64,000 nt of DNA from Ciceribacter sp. L1K22 (GCF_017599385.1 NZ_JAGFPK010000001.1:1-64000), one strand, 5' to 3'; shown: positions 17,220 through 26,146, counted from the stretch's first letter. Numbers and translations: made by a program. Notes: generated by a model not told the origin, from the sequence alone.

Positions 17220-18400
17220 TGGACCTTTCCGCCGAAGCCCTCGATAAATCGTTGAAAGCACGCGTCACGCGCGTCGCGACCAAAGCCGCGGCCTATGCGG
17301 ACGAGGTCGACAGGGTCGGCCGCTTCCCACGCGAGGCGGTTGACGCGATGAAAGCGGAGCGTCTGCTCTCGCTTATGATTCCGAAGAAATTTGGTGGCGA
17401 AGGTTTGTCCTATTCCGAAATCGCCGAAGTCTGCACCTTGCTCGGGCAAGCCTGTGCGGCGAGCGCGATGATCTTCGCCATGCACCAGATCAAGGTATCG
17501 AGCCTTGTCGAGCACGGCGAAGACGCGGCATGGCACGAAGACTTCATGCGTCGCGTTGCCGCCGCGCAGCTTCTGCTGGGCTCGGCGACGACCGAGGGCG
17601 GCATCGGCGGCAATCTCCGCAACTCGATATGCGCGATAGAGGTTAAGGATGGTATCTGTCGGCTGGAGAAGGACGCGACGGTAATCTCCTATGCGCGGGA
17701 ATCCGACGCGATCCTGATCACATCGCGCAGCCATAAGGACGCGGCGTCTTCGGACCAGGTTATGACCGTTTTCCTGAAGGACCAGTACACGCTCGAACAG
17801 ACTCATGTTTGGGATACGCTCGGAATGCGCGGAACCTGTTCCGACGGTTTCCTATTTCGCGGCGAAGCACCAGCGGAGCAGATCCTGCCGCACCCGTTCG
17901 CCGAAATTGCAGCGCAATCGATGCTGGCCGCATCTCACCTTCTCTGGAGCGCTCTCTGGTACGGCATCGCCGTCGATGCCTTCATGCGGTCGCAGAACTT
18001 TCTCCGGGCCGCGGCCCGCAAGGCGCCGGGCACACAGCCGCCCGGCCTCGTTCAACTCGCGGAAATATCCGCCGAACTACAAACGATACGGTCTACCATT
18101 CTGACCGGGCTTTCGACCTTCGAGGACGCGCGTAAAAATCCGGATCGTCTGTCGTCTATGGGTTTTGCCGTCGCGATGAACAACATAAAGATTGCCGCGT
18201 CGGAAAAGATCCTGACCGTCATCAATCAGGCGATGCGCATTTGCGGCATCATGGGCTACAAGAACGGCACACCCTACAGTCTTGGCCGCCATCTGCGAGA
18301 TGCACATTCTGCGGAGTTGATGATCTCCAACGATCGCATTCTCGCAAACACGTCACAAATGCTCCTGGTACATAAACAGGATACGAGCTTGCTGGGGTAA
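17219..18400 (+). CDS. Acyl-CoA dehydrogenase-like flavoprotein
   Basis: This is a 393-residue member of the acyl-CoA dehydrogenase superfamily. It has the N-terminal helical domain ([20 protein letters not shown]), the middle beta domain with flavin-contacting [15 protein letters not shown] and [14 protein letters not shown], and the C-terminal helical bundle ending [19 protein letters not shown]. The usual catalytic glutamate near IYEGTxEI is not apparent; the sequence there reads LMISNDRIL. Its start overlaps the carrier-protein stop (TGATG). An aminoacyl-carrier-protein substrate is therefore more likely than a fatty acyl-CoA, by analogy with prolyl-carrier-protein dehydrogenases. That substrate is inference. 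Confidence 0.88.
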   Translation: MDLSAEALDKSLKARVTRVATKAAAYADEVDRVGRFPREAVDAMKAERLLSLMIPKKFGGEGLSYSEIAEVCTLLGQACAASAMIFAMHQIKVSSLVEHGEDAAWHEDFMRRVAAAQLLLGSATTEGGIGGNLRNSICAIEVKDGICRLEKDATVISYARESDAILITSRSHKDAASSDQVMTVFLKDQYTLEQTHVWDTLGMRGTCSDGFLFRGEAPAEQILPHPFAEIAAQSMLAASHLLWSALWYGIAVDAFMRSQNFLRAAARKAPGTQPPGLVQLAEISAELQTIRSTILTGLSTFEDARKNPDRLSSMGFAVAMNNIKIAASEKILTVINQAMRICGIMGYKNGTPYSLGRHLRDAHSAELMISNDRILANTSQMLLVHKQDTSLLG

Positions 18401-18404
18401 GACC

Positions 18405-19313
18405 ATGGATATGCAACGGACGTTTCTCGACCGCCTGTTCGAATCGGGCCTTCTCATCGACACCGGCGTCGAAGGGCTCTATGGCAGGAGCGGCCAGTTC
18501 GAAGATGTCATCTCCGCTTTCGAGCGCCTGATCGACCGTTTCGGTGGCGCGGACGGCGCCGAAGCGATCCGCTTTCCGCCCGGCATGAACCGCGCTTACT
18601 TCGAAAAGAGCGGTTACATGAAGAGCTTCCCTCAGCTTGCCGGTACTGTTCACAGCTTCTGTGGCTGCGAACTGGACCATGTAAGCCTGCTGAAATGTAT
18701 GGAAGAAGGCGGAGACTGGACGGGCGAGCAGAAGGCGACCGACATCGTGTTGACGCCGGCAGCCTGCTACCCGCTCTATCCCACGGTCGCCAAACGCGGA
18801 GCCCTTCCGGCAAACGGCGGACTCTATGATCTCCAATCCTACTGCTTCCGGCACGAGCCATCGAACGACCCGGCCCGTCAGCAGCTGTTCCGTATGCGCG
18901 AACACGTCCGCATGGGCACACAGGCAGACGTCACCGAGTTCCGCCAGCTCTGGATGGAGCGCGGCGTGAAGATGATGGCGGAAGTCGGGCTGGAAGTAAC
19001 GATTGACATCGCCAACGACCCGTTCTTCGGCCGCGCCGGAAAGATGCTCGCCAACAATCAGCGGGATCAGAATCTGAAGTTTGAATTGCTGATACCGATC
19101 ACCTCAACGACCAATCCGACAGCCTGCATGAGCTTCAACTATCATCAGGACGCCTTTGGACTGAAATGGGGGCTGACCTTCGAAGACGGCTCGACGGCTC
19201 ACACCGCGTGCGTCGGCTTCGGCCTCGAGCGAATTGCTCTGGCGCTCTTTCACCATCACGGTCTCGACGTGAATGATTGGCCGGAAAAAGTGCGTTCCGC
19301 GCTCTGGACCTGA
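18405..19313 (+). CDS. Amino acid:[carrier protein] ligase (SerRS paralogue)
   Basis: This class II aminoacyl-tRNA-synthetase-like enzyme loads an amino acid onto the pantetheine of a carrier protein instead of tRNA. Its 302 residues comprise only a catalytic core, without the tRNA-binding arm of SerRS. Motif 2 is [20 protein letters not shown] and motif 3 [12 protein letters not shown]. Candidate zinc ligands Cys121 (AACYPLYP), Glu166 (REHVRMG) and Cys269 (TACVGFG) keep the spacing of the atypical archaeal-type SerRS zinc site. Characterised homologues in Bradyrhizobium and Agrobacterium activate glycine or alanine, as I recall. The gene starts four bases after the flavoprotein gene and three bases before the DUF1839 gene. 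Confidence 0.93.
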   Translation: MDMQRTFLDRLFESGLLIDTGVEGLYGRSGQFEDVISAFERLIDRFGGADGAEAIRFPPGMNRAYFEKSGYMKSFPQLAGTVHSFCGCELDHVSLLKCMEEGGDWTGEQKATDIVLTPAACYPLYPTVAKRGALPANGGLYDLQSYCFRHEPSNDPARQQLFRMREHVRMGTQADVTEFRQLWMERGVKMMAEVGLEVTIDIANDPFFGRAGKMLANNQRDQNLKFELLIPITSTTNPTACMSFNYHQDAFGLKWGLTFEDGSTAHTACVGFGLERIALALFHHHGLDVNDWPEKVRSALWT

Positions 19314-19316
19314 GCG

Positions 19317-20282
19317 ATGTCGTCAGTATTCGGCGATCTCGACCCCGCTGCCCACCAGCCGCATGCGCTTCACGCGGCTGACCGGATGTGGCCGGAGACC
19401 AACTGCTATGTAGACCTCTGGATTGAGGTGCTGGCCGCCCATGGCGTCGCCCCACAGGCAATGCTCGGCTTTGCGCTGACGCAGGACTTTGAGGGCGACC
19501 AGATGACATTTTTCAAGGTCCCGCTCGAGGACCTCGAGGCGCTTTACGACATCCGCGTCACCGAACTTGCGATCTTCGACCGGGTGGAGTCGCATGTCGT
19601 GGAGCAGATCGGCCGGGGACGCCTCTGCTTGGTCGAGATGGACAGCTATTTCATGCCTGACACACGCGGCGTCGGTTATCGACAGGAGCATGGCAAGACA
19701 ACGGTGGCGATCAACAGGCTGGACCTTGCGTCTCAGTCAATGGATTATTTCCACAATGGCGGCTTCTTCCGTGTCGAGAGGGAGGATTTCGTAGGCTTGT
19801 TTCAAACGGACGGCCCCGCCGACGGCCTGCCGTTCCTGCCATACACCGAATTCGCCAAGTTTCCTGCCGCGCCGGTATCGGCCGAGCGACAACATTCTAC
19901 AGCAGAACGCTTGCTGGCGCACCACTACACCCGGCGCCCGGAGAACAATCCTCTCGCTTCCTTCGCCAAGGTATTTCCGGCACAGGTTGAAGCGTTGGCA
20001 GAACGGCCTTTCGGCTTCTTTCACAAGTACGCATTCAATACGTTGCGCCAGTTCGGTGCCAACTTTGAGCTGCTCTCAAGCCACCTGCTGTGGCTTGACG
20101 CTTCGCGCTTCGACGGTGAGGCACAGGAAGCGCTGACGATCTCCGAGATCGCGAAGTCGACCCAGTTCCAGCTTGCTCGCGCCGTGACACGGAAGAAGTT
20201 CGAGCCATTGGCAACGGTTCTGGATCCGGCGGCCGAGGCGTGGGAAAGATTGATGAGGGGGTTGGGCGCAAAGATCGCCTGA
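19317..20282 (+). CDS. DUF1839 family protein
   Basis: This 321-residue soluble protein of the DUF1839 type is typically encoded beside amino acid:[carrier protein] ligases. Recognisable parts are ETNCYVDLWIEVLAAHGVAP, GFALTQDFEGDQMTFFKVP, the Cys/Asp-containing RGRLCLVEMDSYFMPDT and YRQEHGKTTVAINRLD. The RLCLVEMDSYFMPD segment recalls the cysteine-protease/transglutaminase-like fold of peptide-binding enzymes. A transfer of the aminoacyl group from the carrier protein is thus conceivable, but no function is established and I do not assign one. Spacing of three and eight bases to its neighbours places it firmly in the operon. Confidence 0.85.
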   Translation: MSSVFGDLDPAAHQPHALHAADRMWPETNCYVDLWIEVLAAHGVAPQAMLGFALTQDFEGDQMTFFKVPLEDLEALYDIRVTELAIFDRVESHVVEQIGRGRLCLVEMDSYFMPDTRGVGYRQEHGKTTVAINRLDLASQSMDYFHNGGFFRVEREDFVGLFQTDGPADGLPFLPYTEFAKFPAAPVSAERQHSTAERLLAHHYTRRPENNPLASFAKVFPAQVEALAERPFGFFHKYAFNTLRQFGANFELLSSHLLWLDASRFDGEAQEALTISEIAKSTQFQLARAVTRKKFEPLATVLDPAAEAWERLMRGLGAKIA

Positions 20283-20290
20283 GGGACGCA

Positions 20291-22759
20291 ATGGGGGGTA
20301 GAACAATCCAGCTCGGAGCCGACGAGCGGCCGCTTGAAGGTGGCTGGGAATTGCTCGTGACCGAAGGGGGTCGCTATCAGCGACCGTCAGACATACCGCG
20401 ATCGGCAATCCGCCTGGCGGCTCTGGTCCCCGGCACCGTCGCCGGCGCTCTCTCTGCGTCCGGGCTTTACGACGTCGAAAAACCTGAAAATCTTCTGGAA
20501 AAAGATGCTTGGTATTTCCGTTCTCTGGGTGGAGAAGCGCCCGGACCTGCCACTCTTCGTTTCGAGGGATTGGCGACGGTCGCGGAAATCTATTTGAACG
20601 GCGAATTGGTGCTGACATCGACGAGCATGTTCGAGTGCCACGAGCTGGCCATTCGACTGACCGATCGCGACGAACTGGTTCTGTGCTTTCGCGCTCTTGC
20701 TCCGCATCCGGAACGCCGTGGCCCGAGAGCCCGCTGGCGCCCGCAGCTGTTTGACAGCCAGGGCCTCAGATCGGTGAGGACCACGCTGCTCGGCCACATG
20801 CCGGGCTGGTGTCCATCCGTTCATGCGGTCGGCCCTTGGCGACCGATCAGTCTCGTGCGATCCGGGCACAACGTCGTGTCGAATTTACGCCTCACGGCGA
20901 TACTCACCGACGACTGCGATGGCCACCTGTCGGCCTCTTTCCAACTTGCGACAGCAGCCTCATCGATCAGGCTGACCTGCAACGGCCATTCCTCGGTTCT
21001 CTCGAGCAACGACGGAACTCACTTCTCCGGCTGTCTCGTCATTCCCGACATCGAGCCGTGGTGGCCGCACACTCACGGCCGACCGGCTCTCTATGATGTG
21101 CAGTTGACAATCGATGGCCAAACCCACGGCCTTGGGCTCGTCGGATTTCGAACCGTCGCCGTGGAGCATGGTTCCGACGGCCGCGATTTCCGGCTTGTCG
21201 TAAACGGAGAACGGATCTTTTGCCGGGGAGCGGTATGGACGACCGCCGACCTGCTGAACCTGTCGGGCTCGGCTGAAACCTACGCCCCCTGGCTCATGCA
21301 GGCTGCGGAAGCCGGTATGAACATGATCCGCATCGGCGGTACGATGACATATGAGAGCGCCGATTTCTTTCGGCTGTGCGACAGGCTGGGAATCCTCGTC
21401 TGGCAGGACTTCATGTTCGCCAACTTCGACTATCCCGTTGGAGAGGAAGGCTTCGCTGACCAGATCCGCCGCGAGATCGAAACCCTTCTGTTGCCGATCC
21501 AGGGATCGCCCTCGCTGGCGGTGCTGTGTGGCGGCAGCGAGGTCTACCAGCAGGCAGCCATGCTCGGGCTTCCCGAACCAACATGGCGCGGCGCATTTTT
21601 CACTGAGACCCTGGCATTTGCTGCGAGCGACTTCCGGCCCGACGTCGTGTATGTCGAGAATTCCCCAAGCGGCGGCGCAATGCCGTTCTCGCCCAATCAT
21701 GGCGTGACGCACTATTATGGCGTCGGTGCCTATTGCCGGCCACTCGAAGATGCCCGCCGGGCCGAAGTCCGATTTGCGGCGGAGTGCCTGGCATTATCAC
21801 AGGTGCCACAGCAGGCCACGCTGGACGAACATCTCGCCGTGCCTGCGGTCCACGATCCACTCTGGAAATCCCGCATACCCCGCGACCGGAACGCATCGTG
21901 GGACTTCGAGGATGTCCGCGACCACTACCTCCAACTGCTTTATGGCTTCGACCCCACACGTCTCCGCCGCGAGGATCAGGCGCGCTATCTCGATCTCTCG
22001 CGCGCGGTCACTGCGGAGGTTGTCACCGAGACCTTCGCGGAGTGGCGCCGTCCGGGCTCCTCCTGCAATGGTGCCCTGATCTGGACGTACCAGGATATCC
22101 TTCCAGGCGCCGGCTGGGGTATCATCGACTCCACCGGCGAGCCAAAGCCTGTCTGGTATGCACTGAAGCGTGCCTTCCGGCCTCTGCAGCTTGTCGTCTC
22201 CGACGAGGGCACCAATGGTCTCTACGTGCACGCCCTCAACGAAAGCAGCCGCACGATGAATGTGATCATCAGGCTTACCTGCCTCCGCGACGGGCGTCAG
22301 AAGGTCGTATCGGGCGAAAGCAGCACTGCCCTCGCACCGCGATCCACATATTCGATCGCTGCAACCGACATGTTTGGGGCGTTCTTCGACACGACCTACG
22401 CATTCCGGTTCGGTCCTGTTCCGCATCACGTAACGGTGGCAACGATGCACGACGCCGAAACCGGCGAGATGCTTTCCGAGGCGTTCCACTTCCCGCAAGG
22501 ACGGGGAACGGCGTTCTTCGATCCCGAGATATCGATCAGCCTGCGGAAGGATGACGTCTGGACAATGACAATTGAGGCGGATCGCTTCGCGCAATCCGTC
22601 AACGTCAATGCGCACGGCTTCTCCGTGTCTGACGATTGGTTTCATATGGGACCGGGAAAAAGGACGATCCGCCTGACGCCGCGACCGGGAACATCGTCCG
22701 ACCTGCTGCCGACCGGGACCTTCACAACCCTTGGGTCGCGTCGAGTATGGCGCTTCTAG
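20291..22759 (+). CDS. GH2-family beta-mannosidase-like glycosidase
   Basis: This 822-residue glycoside hydrolase of family 2 shows a sugar-binding jelly-roll domain (about 1-165, DAWYFRSLGGEAPGPATLRF), an immunoglobulin-like domain (about 170-285) and a TIM barrel beginning GFRTVAVEHGSDGRDFRLVVNGERIF. Probable acid/base Glu417 is in LCGGSEVYQQ and nucleophile Glu498 in RFAAECLALSQVP, both at the expected places for beta-mannosidases. C-terminal beta domains follow. No signal peptide is present, so it should act in the cytoplasm. ATG 20291 has GAGGGA upstream; a frame opening at 20240 would overlap DUF1839. It is the last gene of the carrier-protein operon and its stop overlaps that of the convergent glycosyltransferase. 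Confidence 0.9.
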   Translation: MGGRTIQLGADERPLEGGWELLVTEGGRYQRPSDIPRSAIRLAALVPGTVAGALSASGLYDVEKPENLLEKDAWYFRSLGGEAPGPATLRFEGLATVAEIYLNGELVLTSTSMFECHELAIRLTDRDELVLCFRALAPHPERRGPRARWRPQLFDSQGLRSVRTTLLGHMPGWCPSVHAVGPWRPISLVRSGHNVVSNLRLTAILTDDCDGHLSASFQLATAASSIRLTCNGHSSVLSSNDGTHFSGCLVIPDIEPWWPHTHGRPALYDVQLTIDGQTHGLGLVGFRTVAVEHGSDGRDFRLVVNGERIFCRGAVWTTADLLNLSGSAETYAPWLMQAAEAGMNMIRIGGTMTYESADFFRLCDRLGILVWQDFMFANFDYPVGEEGFADQIRREIETLLLPIQGSPSLAVLCGGSEVYQQAAMLGLPEPTWRGAFFTETLAFAASDFRPDVVYVENSPSGGAMPFSPNHGVTHYYGVGAYCRPLEDARRAEVRFAAECLALSQVPQQATLDEHLAVPAVHDPLWKSRIPRDRNASWDFEDVRDHYLQLLYGFDPTRLRREDQARYLDLSRAVTAEVVTETFAEWRRPGSSCNGALIWTYQDILPGAGWGIIDSTGEPKPVWYALKRAFRPLQLVVSDEGTNGLYVHALNESSRTMNVIIRLTCLRDGRQKVVSGESSTALAPRSTYSIAATDMFGAFFDTTYAFRFGPVPHHVTVATMHDAETGEMLSEAFHFPQGRGTAFFDPEISISLRKDDVWTMTIEADRFAQSVNVNAHGFSVSDDWFHMGPGKRTIRLTPRPGTSSDLLPTGTFTTLGSRRVWRF

Positions 22760-23901
22760 CGCTTGCCGAGAGCGGCCCGATAGACCCCGGCATATTTTGC
22801 CGCCACGCCATCCCATGAGTACATCGCGGCCTCCGCCTTCAGGGTTGCCCGCACCTCGTCGGGGGCAACCGAAAGTCTCTCGAAGGTCGCGCCGATACGT
22901 GACGCCGCATCTTCAGGCTGGGAAAAGTCGGCCAGTGTGATGTCGGGGTGCTTGTCCGAAAACGACCGATAGGCCGCGTTGGGGTGAAGCACCGGAAGAA
23001 GTCCGGCAGCCATCGCCTCGACCGCCACCAGACCGAACCCCTCATAGTCCGAGGCGGACACAAAGATGGAAGCGCGGGCAAGAAGCTCTCGTATGCGTTC
23101 GTTTTCGGGCGACAGATGGACGGCAATATGATCGGTGAGCCCGCGGCTTGCGATCAGAGCATTTATGTCTTCCGGCGAAAGATCAGAGGGACTTCCGATA
23201 ATATCGAGGCGCCAGTCATCGTTCATCGCCACCAGCGATCTCATCGTATCGAGCAGCCTGTCCAGTCGCTTATTAACGGAGAAACGACCGATCGTGGCCA
23301 GCCGTCGTGCCGGTTGATCAGGCCTCCCGACCGCAAACTTCTGGATATCCACGCCGTTTTCCACCAGCATGCTTCTTCGCGGAGCGATCTTTCTGAACAA
23401 ATCAAGATCGGACTGGCTGCAGCATACGAGCGACTGATAGGCGAAGGCGGACATTCGGGTCACGGTCCGAAACCACAGTTCCTTGATCGTCCGGTACTTC
23501 GGCGTGTGGAAGAACCCGCCGTGCGTCGTCGCAACCATCGGCTTCCCGTGAAACGGCCGGCTCCACGCGAGCGCATCGAAAAAGAAGTCGACTGCATGTA
23601 CATGTATCAGGTCTGCATCGCCAATCTCGCCGACAATCGATGGCGCAACCGGATAGCGGCGACTGCCGTACCACGGGATGCGAACCACCTCTACTCCATC
23701 CAGGATTTCTCGCGGTGGCAGCGTCCGGTCTGGATCGGAGAAAAGTCGGTCGCATGTCACCACCCGGGTCCTGAACCCTTGGGCCGGTAGTGACGCGGCA
23801 AGATTGGCAACGACATCCTCCAATCCGCCACGGGCCGGAGCGTACTGTCGGACAACCTGCACGACCAGAGGCAGACCGGGATCTTGTGTCGATGCAGACA
23901 A
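22756..23901 (-). CDS. GT4-family glycosyltransferase
   Basis: This is a 381-residue GT-B glycosyltransferase. The N-terminal acceptor domain has VRQYAPARGGLEDVVANLA and IHVHAVDFFFDALA. The C-terminal donor domain has RLATIGRFSVNKRLDRLLD and the EX7E motif in SDYEGFGLVAVEAMAAG. The start is TTG, preceded by GGAGGAA six bases upstream, an unusually strong ribosome-binding site for a rare start. It probably adds a sugar to a lipid-linked oligosaccharide at the cytoplasmic membrane. It is divergent from the wzz/wzy-like pair and convergent with the GH2 gene, overlapping it by four bases. Confidence 0.93.
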   Translation of the reverse strand: MSASTQDPGLPLVVQVVRQYAPARGGLEDVVANLAASLPAQGFRTRVVTCDRLFSDPDRTLPPREILDGVEVVRIPWYGSRRYPVAPSIVGEIGDADLIHVHAVDFFFDALAWSRPFHGKPMVATTHGGFFHTPKYRTIKELWFRTVTRMSAFAYQSLVCCSQSDLDLFRKIAPRRSMLVENGVDIQKFAVGRPDQPARRLATIGRFSVNKRLDRLLDTMRSLVAMNDDWRLDIIGSPSDLSPEDINALIASRGLTDHIAVHLSPENERIRELLARASIFVSASDYEGFGLVAVEAMAAGLLPVLHPNAAYRSFSDKHPDITLADFSQPEDAASRIGATFERLSVAPDEVRATLKAEAAMYSWDGVAAKYAGVYRAALGKR

Positions 23902-24056
23902 CGGATTCCTCCGAACGTTCTCGCGCGCTCCGGTGACGAAGGGCGGTGAGCCTTACGTGTACTCAACTATCTCTTAAGATGGTGTGAGATTGCCAAAGCG
24001 GTTTACATCCTCCTTCCTTCAGAAGTCGTTAACCATGTTTTGCCACTGTTGACGAT

Positions 24057-24075
24057 AAACGGACCCCTCCGTTTT
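24057..24075 (+). other. Leader hairpin upstream of wzz-like gene
   Basis: AAACGGA (24057-24063) pairs with TCCGTTT (24068-24074) around CCCC, followed by TTTTG. It lies in the 231-base divergent gap between the glycosyltransferase and the wzz-like gene, 60 bases before the latter. It could be an attenuator, an operator, or a chance hairpin. TTGACG at about 24049 could be a -35 box, but no convincing -10 follows. Confidence 0.3.
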
Positions 24076-24132
24076 GAGCCGTTTTCTCGGCCCAACTGAA
24101 ATGAATGCCGCGCAGGCGGTCCTGGCGAGACT

Positions 24133-26142
24133 ATGGACATCGACATCGTACAGCTACCGGGCATCCTGAGGCGCCGCTGGAGTTACATCGCTATTTTGGC
24201 GGGCGTTGGATTTCTGTTCGCCCTGCTCTACGCGCTGCAAATCACCCCCCTCTATTCCTCATCGACGCAACTCATCATCGACACGCGCGACCTGACGGTC
24301 GACAATACGAATGGCGCATCGGCCGCGACATCATCGCAGCAGGAGCTGTCAAACCTCGACACCCAGCTTTATGTCGTGGTGTCGAGAGCCGTGCTCGACC
24401 GGGTCGTCAACGATCTCGACCTGACAGCGGACGATTTCCTGCTTCCCCCGGCGAGCCGACAAAAACTATCGGCCGAGGAGGCGCTGGCAGCGGCGTCTGG
24501 CGCATTGAAACAGCATCTCACGGCCGAACGGGCTGGCCAGTCCCAGGTTATCGTCGTGACAGCCCAGCACCCTGTCGCGGAGAAGGCCGCCAGGATCGCG
24601 AATTCGGTCGCTGACAATTATCTGAAGCAGATTGAGGAGACACGCGCTGACGCCGCTCGGCGTGCGAGTTCCGCCTTCCAGGTGCAGGCGGATGAACTGC
24701 GTGATCGCGTCCTGAAGGCAGAAGCAGCCGTCGAACGATTCAAGGCGGAGAACGATCTCGCGAGCACCGGAGAAGGCCGGTTGGTGATCGACCAGCAACT
24801 GGCAGGCCTCAACGAACAGCTCATCACCGCGCGCGGCCTCGAGGAACAGCAGCTCACCATATACGAACAGGCAAAGCGTCTGACGATGGAGGGTATCAAA
24901 TCCGGCGGAATTCCGGAGGCTCTCCAATCCCAGACCATCGAGGTCTTGCGCGATCGCTATGTCCAGTTGCTCGATCGCCAGACCCAACTTGAAGCCAATC
25001 TAGGCGCCAATCATCCGCAACTGCGCGCGATCCGCTCGCAGGTCGCCAACATGCAGAGAGCGATCGAACTTGAACTGGCGCGGCTTCGGCAATCCATGGA
25101 AAGCAGCTACCAGCGGGCGGCCGCAAACACGCAGGCTCTGCAGCGGCGACTTGAGAACCTGACGAAAAGCAGTTTCGACTCCGGGAACTCGCAGATCCGG
25201 CTGCGCCAGCTGGAGAGCGAAGCCGAAACCGTCCAGGCACTCTACAAGTCCTTCCTCAACAGGGCTGAGTCACTGGGCCAGCAGCAGAGCCTTAAGACCA
25301 ACAATTCGAGGGTGATCACCGTCGCGACGCCCGGAGCGGGCACGTCCAGGCTCGTGCTTTTGATTATTGTGGTCGCGGGGCTCACGTTCGGAATCATCCT
25401 CGGCTCCGTTGTTGCGGTCGCTCATGAAATCGTGGTGCGCACTTTCGCGGACAGCGAAGACGGGGCGGAAGAAGAGGATATCCCCATCCTGGCGCAGCTT
25501 CCCGATCACAGACCCCCATCGCAAAACGGCTTATGGTCACGAATGGTGTCGTCTCGAAGACAGACGGAGGCGGATCGTGCAGCCGAGTGGAATAAGAAGA
25601 TAACCGTGCTGGCACGCCAGCTGGCGGACGAGGTCGGGGAAGAACCGTCACCGACGCTGGTGTTCGTTTCGAAAGACAAGCCAAGGGGCGCAGCGGCTGA
25701 TGTCGTCCCCGATCTTGTCCAGGCACTCGTCGATCTGGGCTATGACGTCCGCTATGCTGCCGGCAGCTGGGAGCGTGCCGAAACGCGGCACAGGGCGGGG
25801 CGCCCTAGCTTGGTCAATGCTATCGGCAGGGATCAAATCAATATGGGAAGAGATCCTGATCAATTGAAATATCAGTACTTTTCAAGTGGCACCCAGGGCC
25901 GTCGGGTGGCTGGCCGACCGAGCGTCTCCCGCTATATCGGTGCGCCTTCAGAGGGGCCCTTCTTCACGATTGTGAATGCCTGCGGAACCGACGCCATGGC
26001 GGGACTGGACGCTCTTTTGCCGATAGCGAGCGCGGCCATAGTCGTCCAGGAAGACCATACGGACATCACGTCTGTCCTCGACCGTCTCGACGGTTGGCAC
26101 GACATAATCATGGGACGTATCGTCGTCGAGAACGGGGACTAA
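24133..26142 (+). CDS. ExoP/Wzz-like polysaccharide co-polymerase, decayed kinase domain
   Basis: This 669-residue inner-membrane protein sets polysaccharide chain length. A Wzz domain follows the first helix (about 17-38), starting ITPLYSSSTQLIIDTR. A long coiled-coil region occupies about 160-390. The second helix (LVLLIIVVAGLTFGIILGSV) lies near 407-430. The cytoplasmic part has the layout of a bacterial tyrosine kinase, but the P-loop is gone: the strand reads LVFVSKDKPRGAAADVVPDL. The DxD Walker A' position is YDVRYAAGSW, and the Walker B position reads FTIVNACGT. An AT-richer linker (about 25,840-25,900) interrupts it. It is therefore probably not a kinase but keeps the fold as a scaffold. 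Confidence 0.9.
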   Translation: MDIDIVQLPGILRRRWSYIAILAGVGFLFALLYALQITPLYSSSTQLIIDTRDLTVDNTNGASAATSSQQELSNLDTQLYVVVSRAVLDRVVNDLDLTADDFLLPPASRQKLSAEEALAAASGALKQHLTAERAGQSQVIVVTAQHPVAEKAARIANSVADNYLKQIEETRADAARRASSAFQVQADELRDRVLKAEAAVERFKAENDLASTGEGRLVIDQQLAGLNEQLITARGLEEQQLTIYEQAKRLTMEGIKSGGIPEALQSQTIEVLRDRYVQLLDRQTQLEANLGANHPQLRAIRSQVANMQRAIELELARLRQSMESSYQRAAANTQALQRRLENLTKSSFDSGNSQIRLRQLESEAETVQALYKSFLNRAESLGQQQSLKTNNSRVITVATPGAGTSRLVLLIIVVAGLTFGIILGSVVAVAHEIVVRTFADSEDGAEEEDIPILAQLPDHRPPSQNGLWSRMVSSRRQTEADRAAEWNKKITVLARQLADEVGEEPSPTLVFVSKDKPRGAAADVVPDLVQALVDLGYDVRYAAGSWERAETRHRAGRPSLVNAIGRDQINMGRDPDQLKYQYFSSGTQGRRVAGRPSVSRYIGAPSEGPFFTIVNACGTDAMAGLDALLPIASAAIVVQEDHTDITSVLDRLDGWHDIIMGRIVVENGD

Positions 26143-26146
26143 CTCG

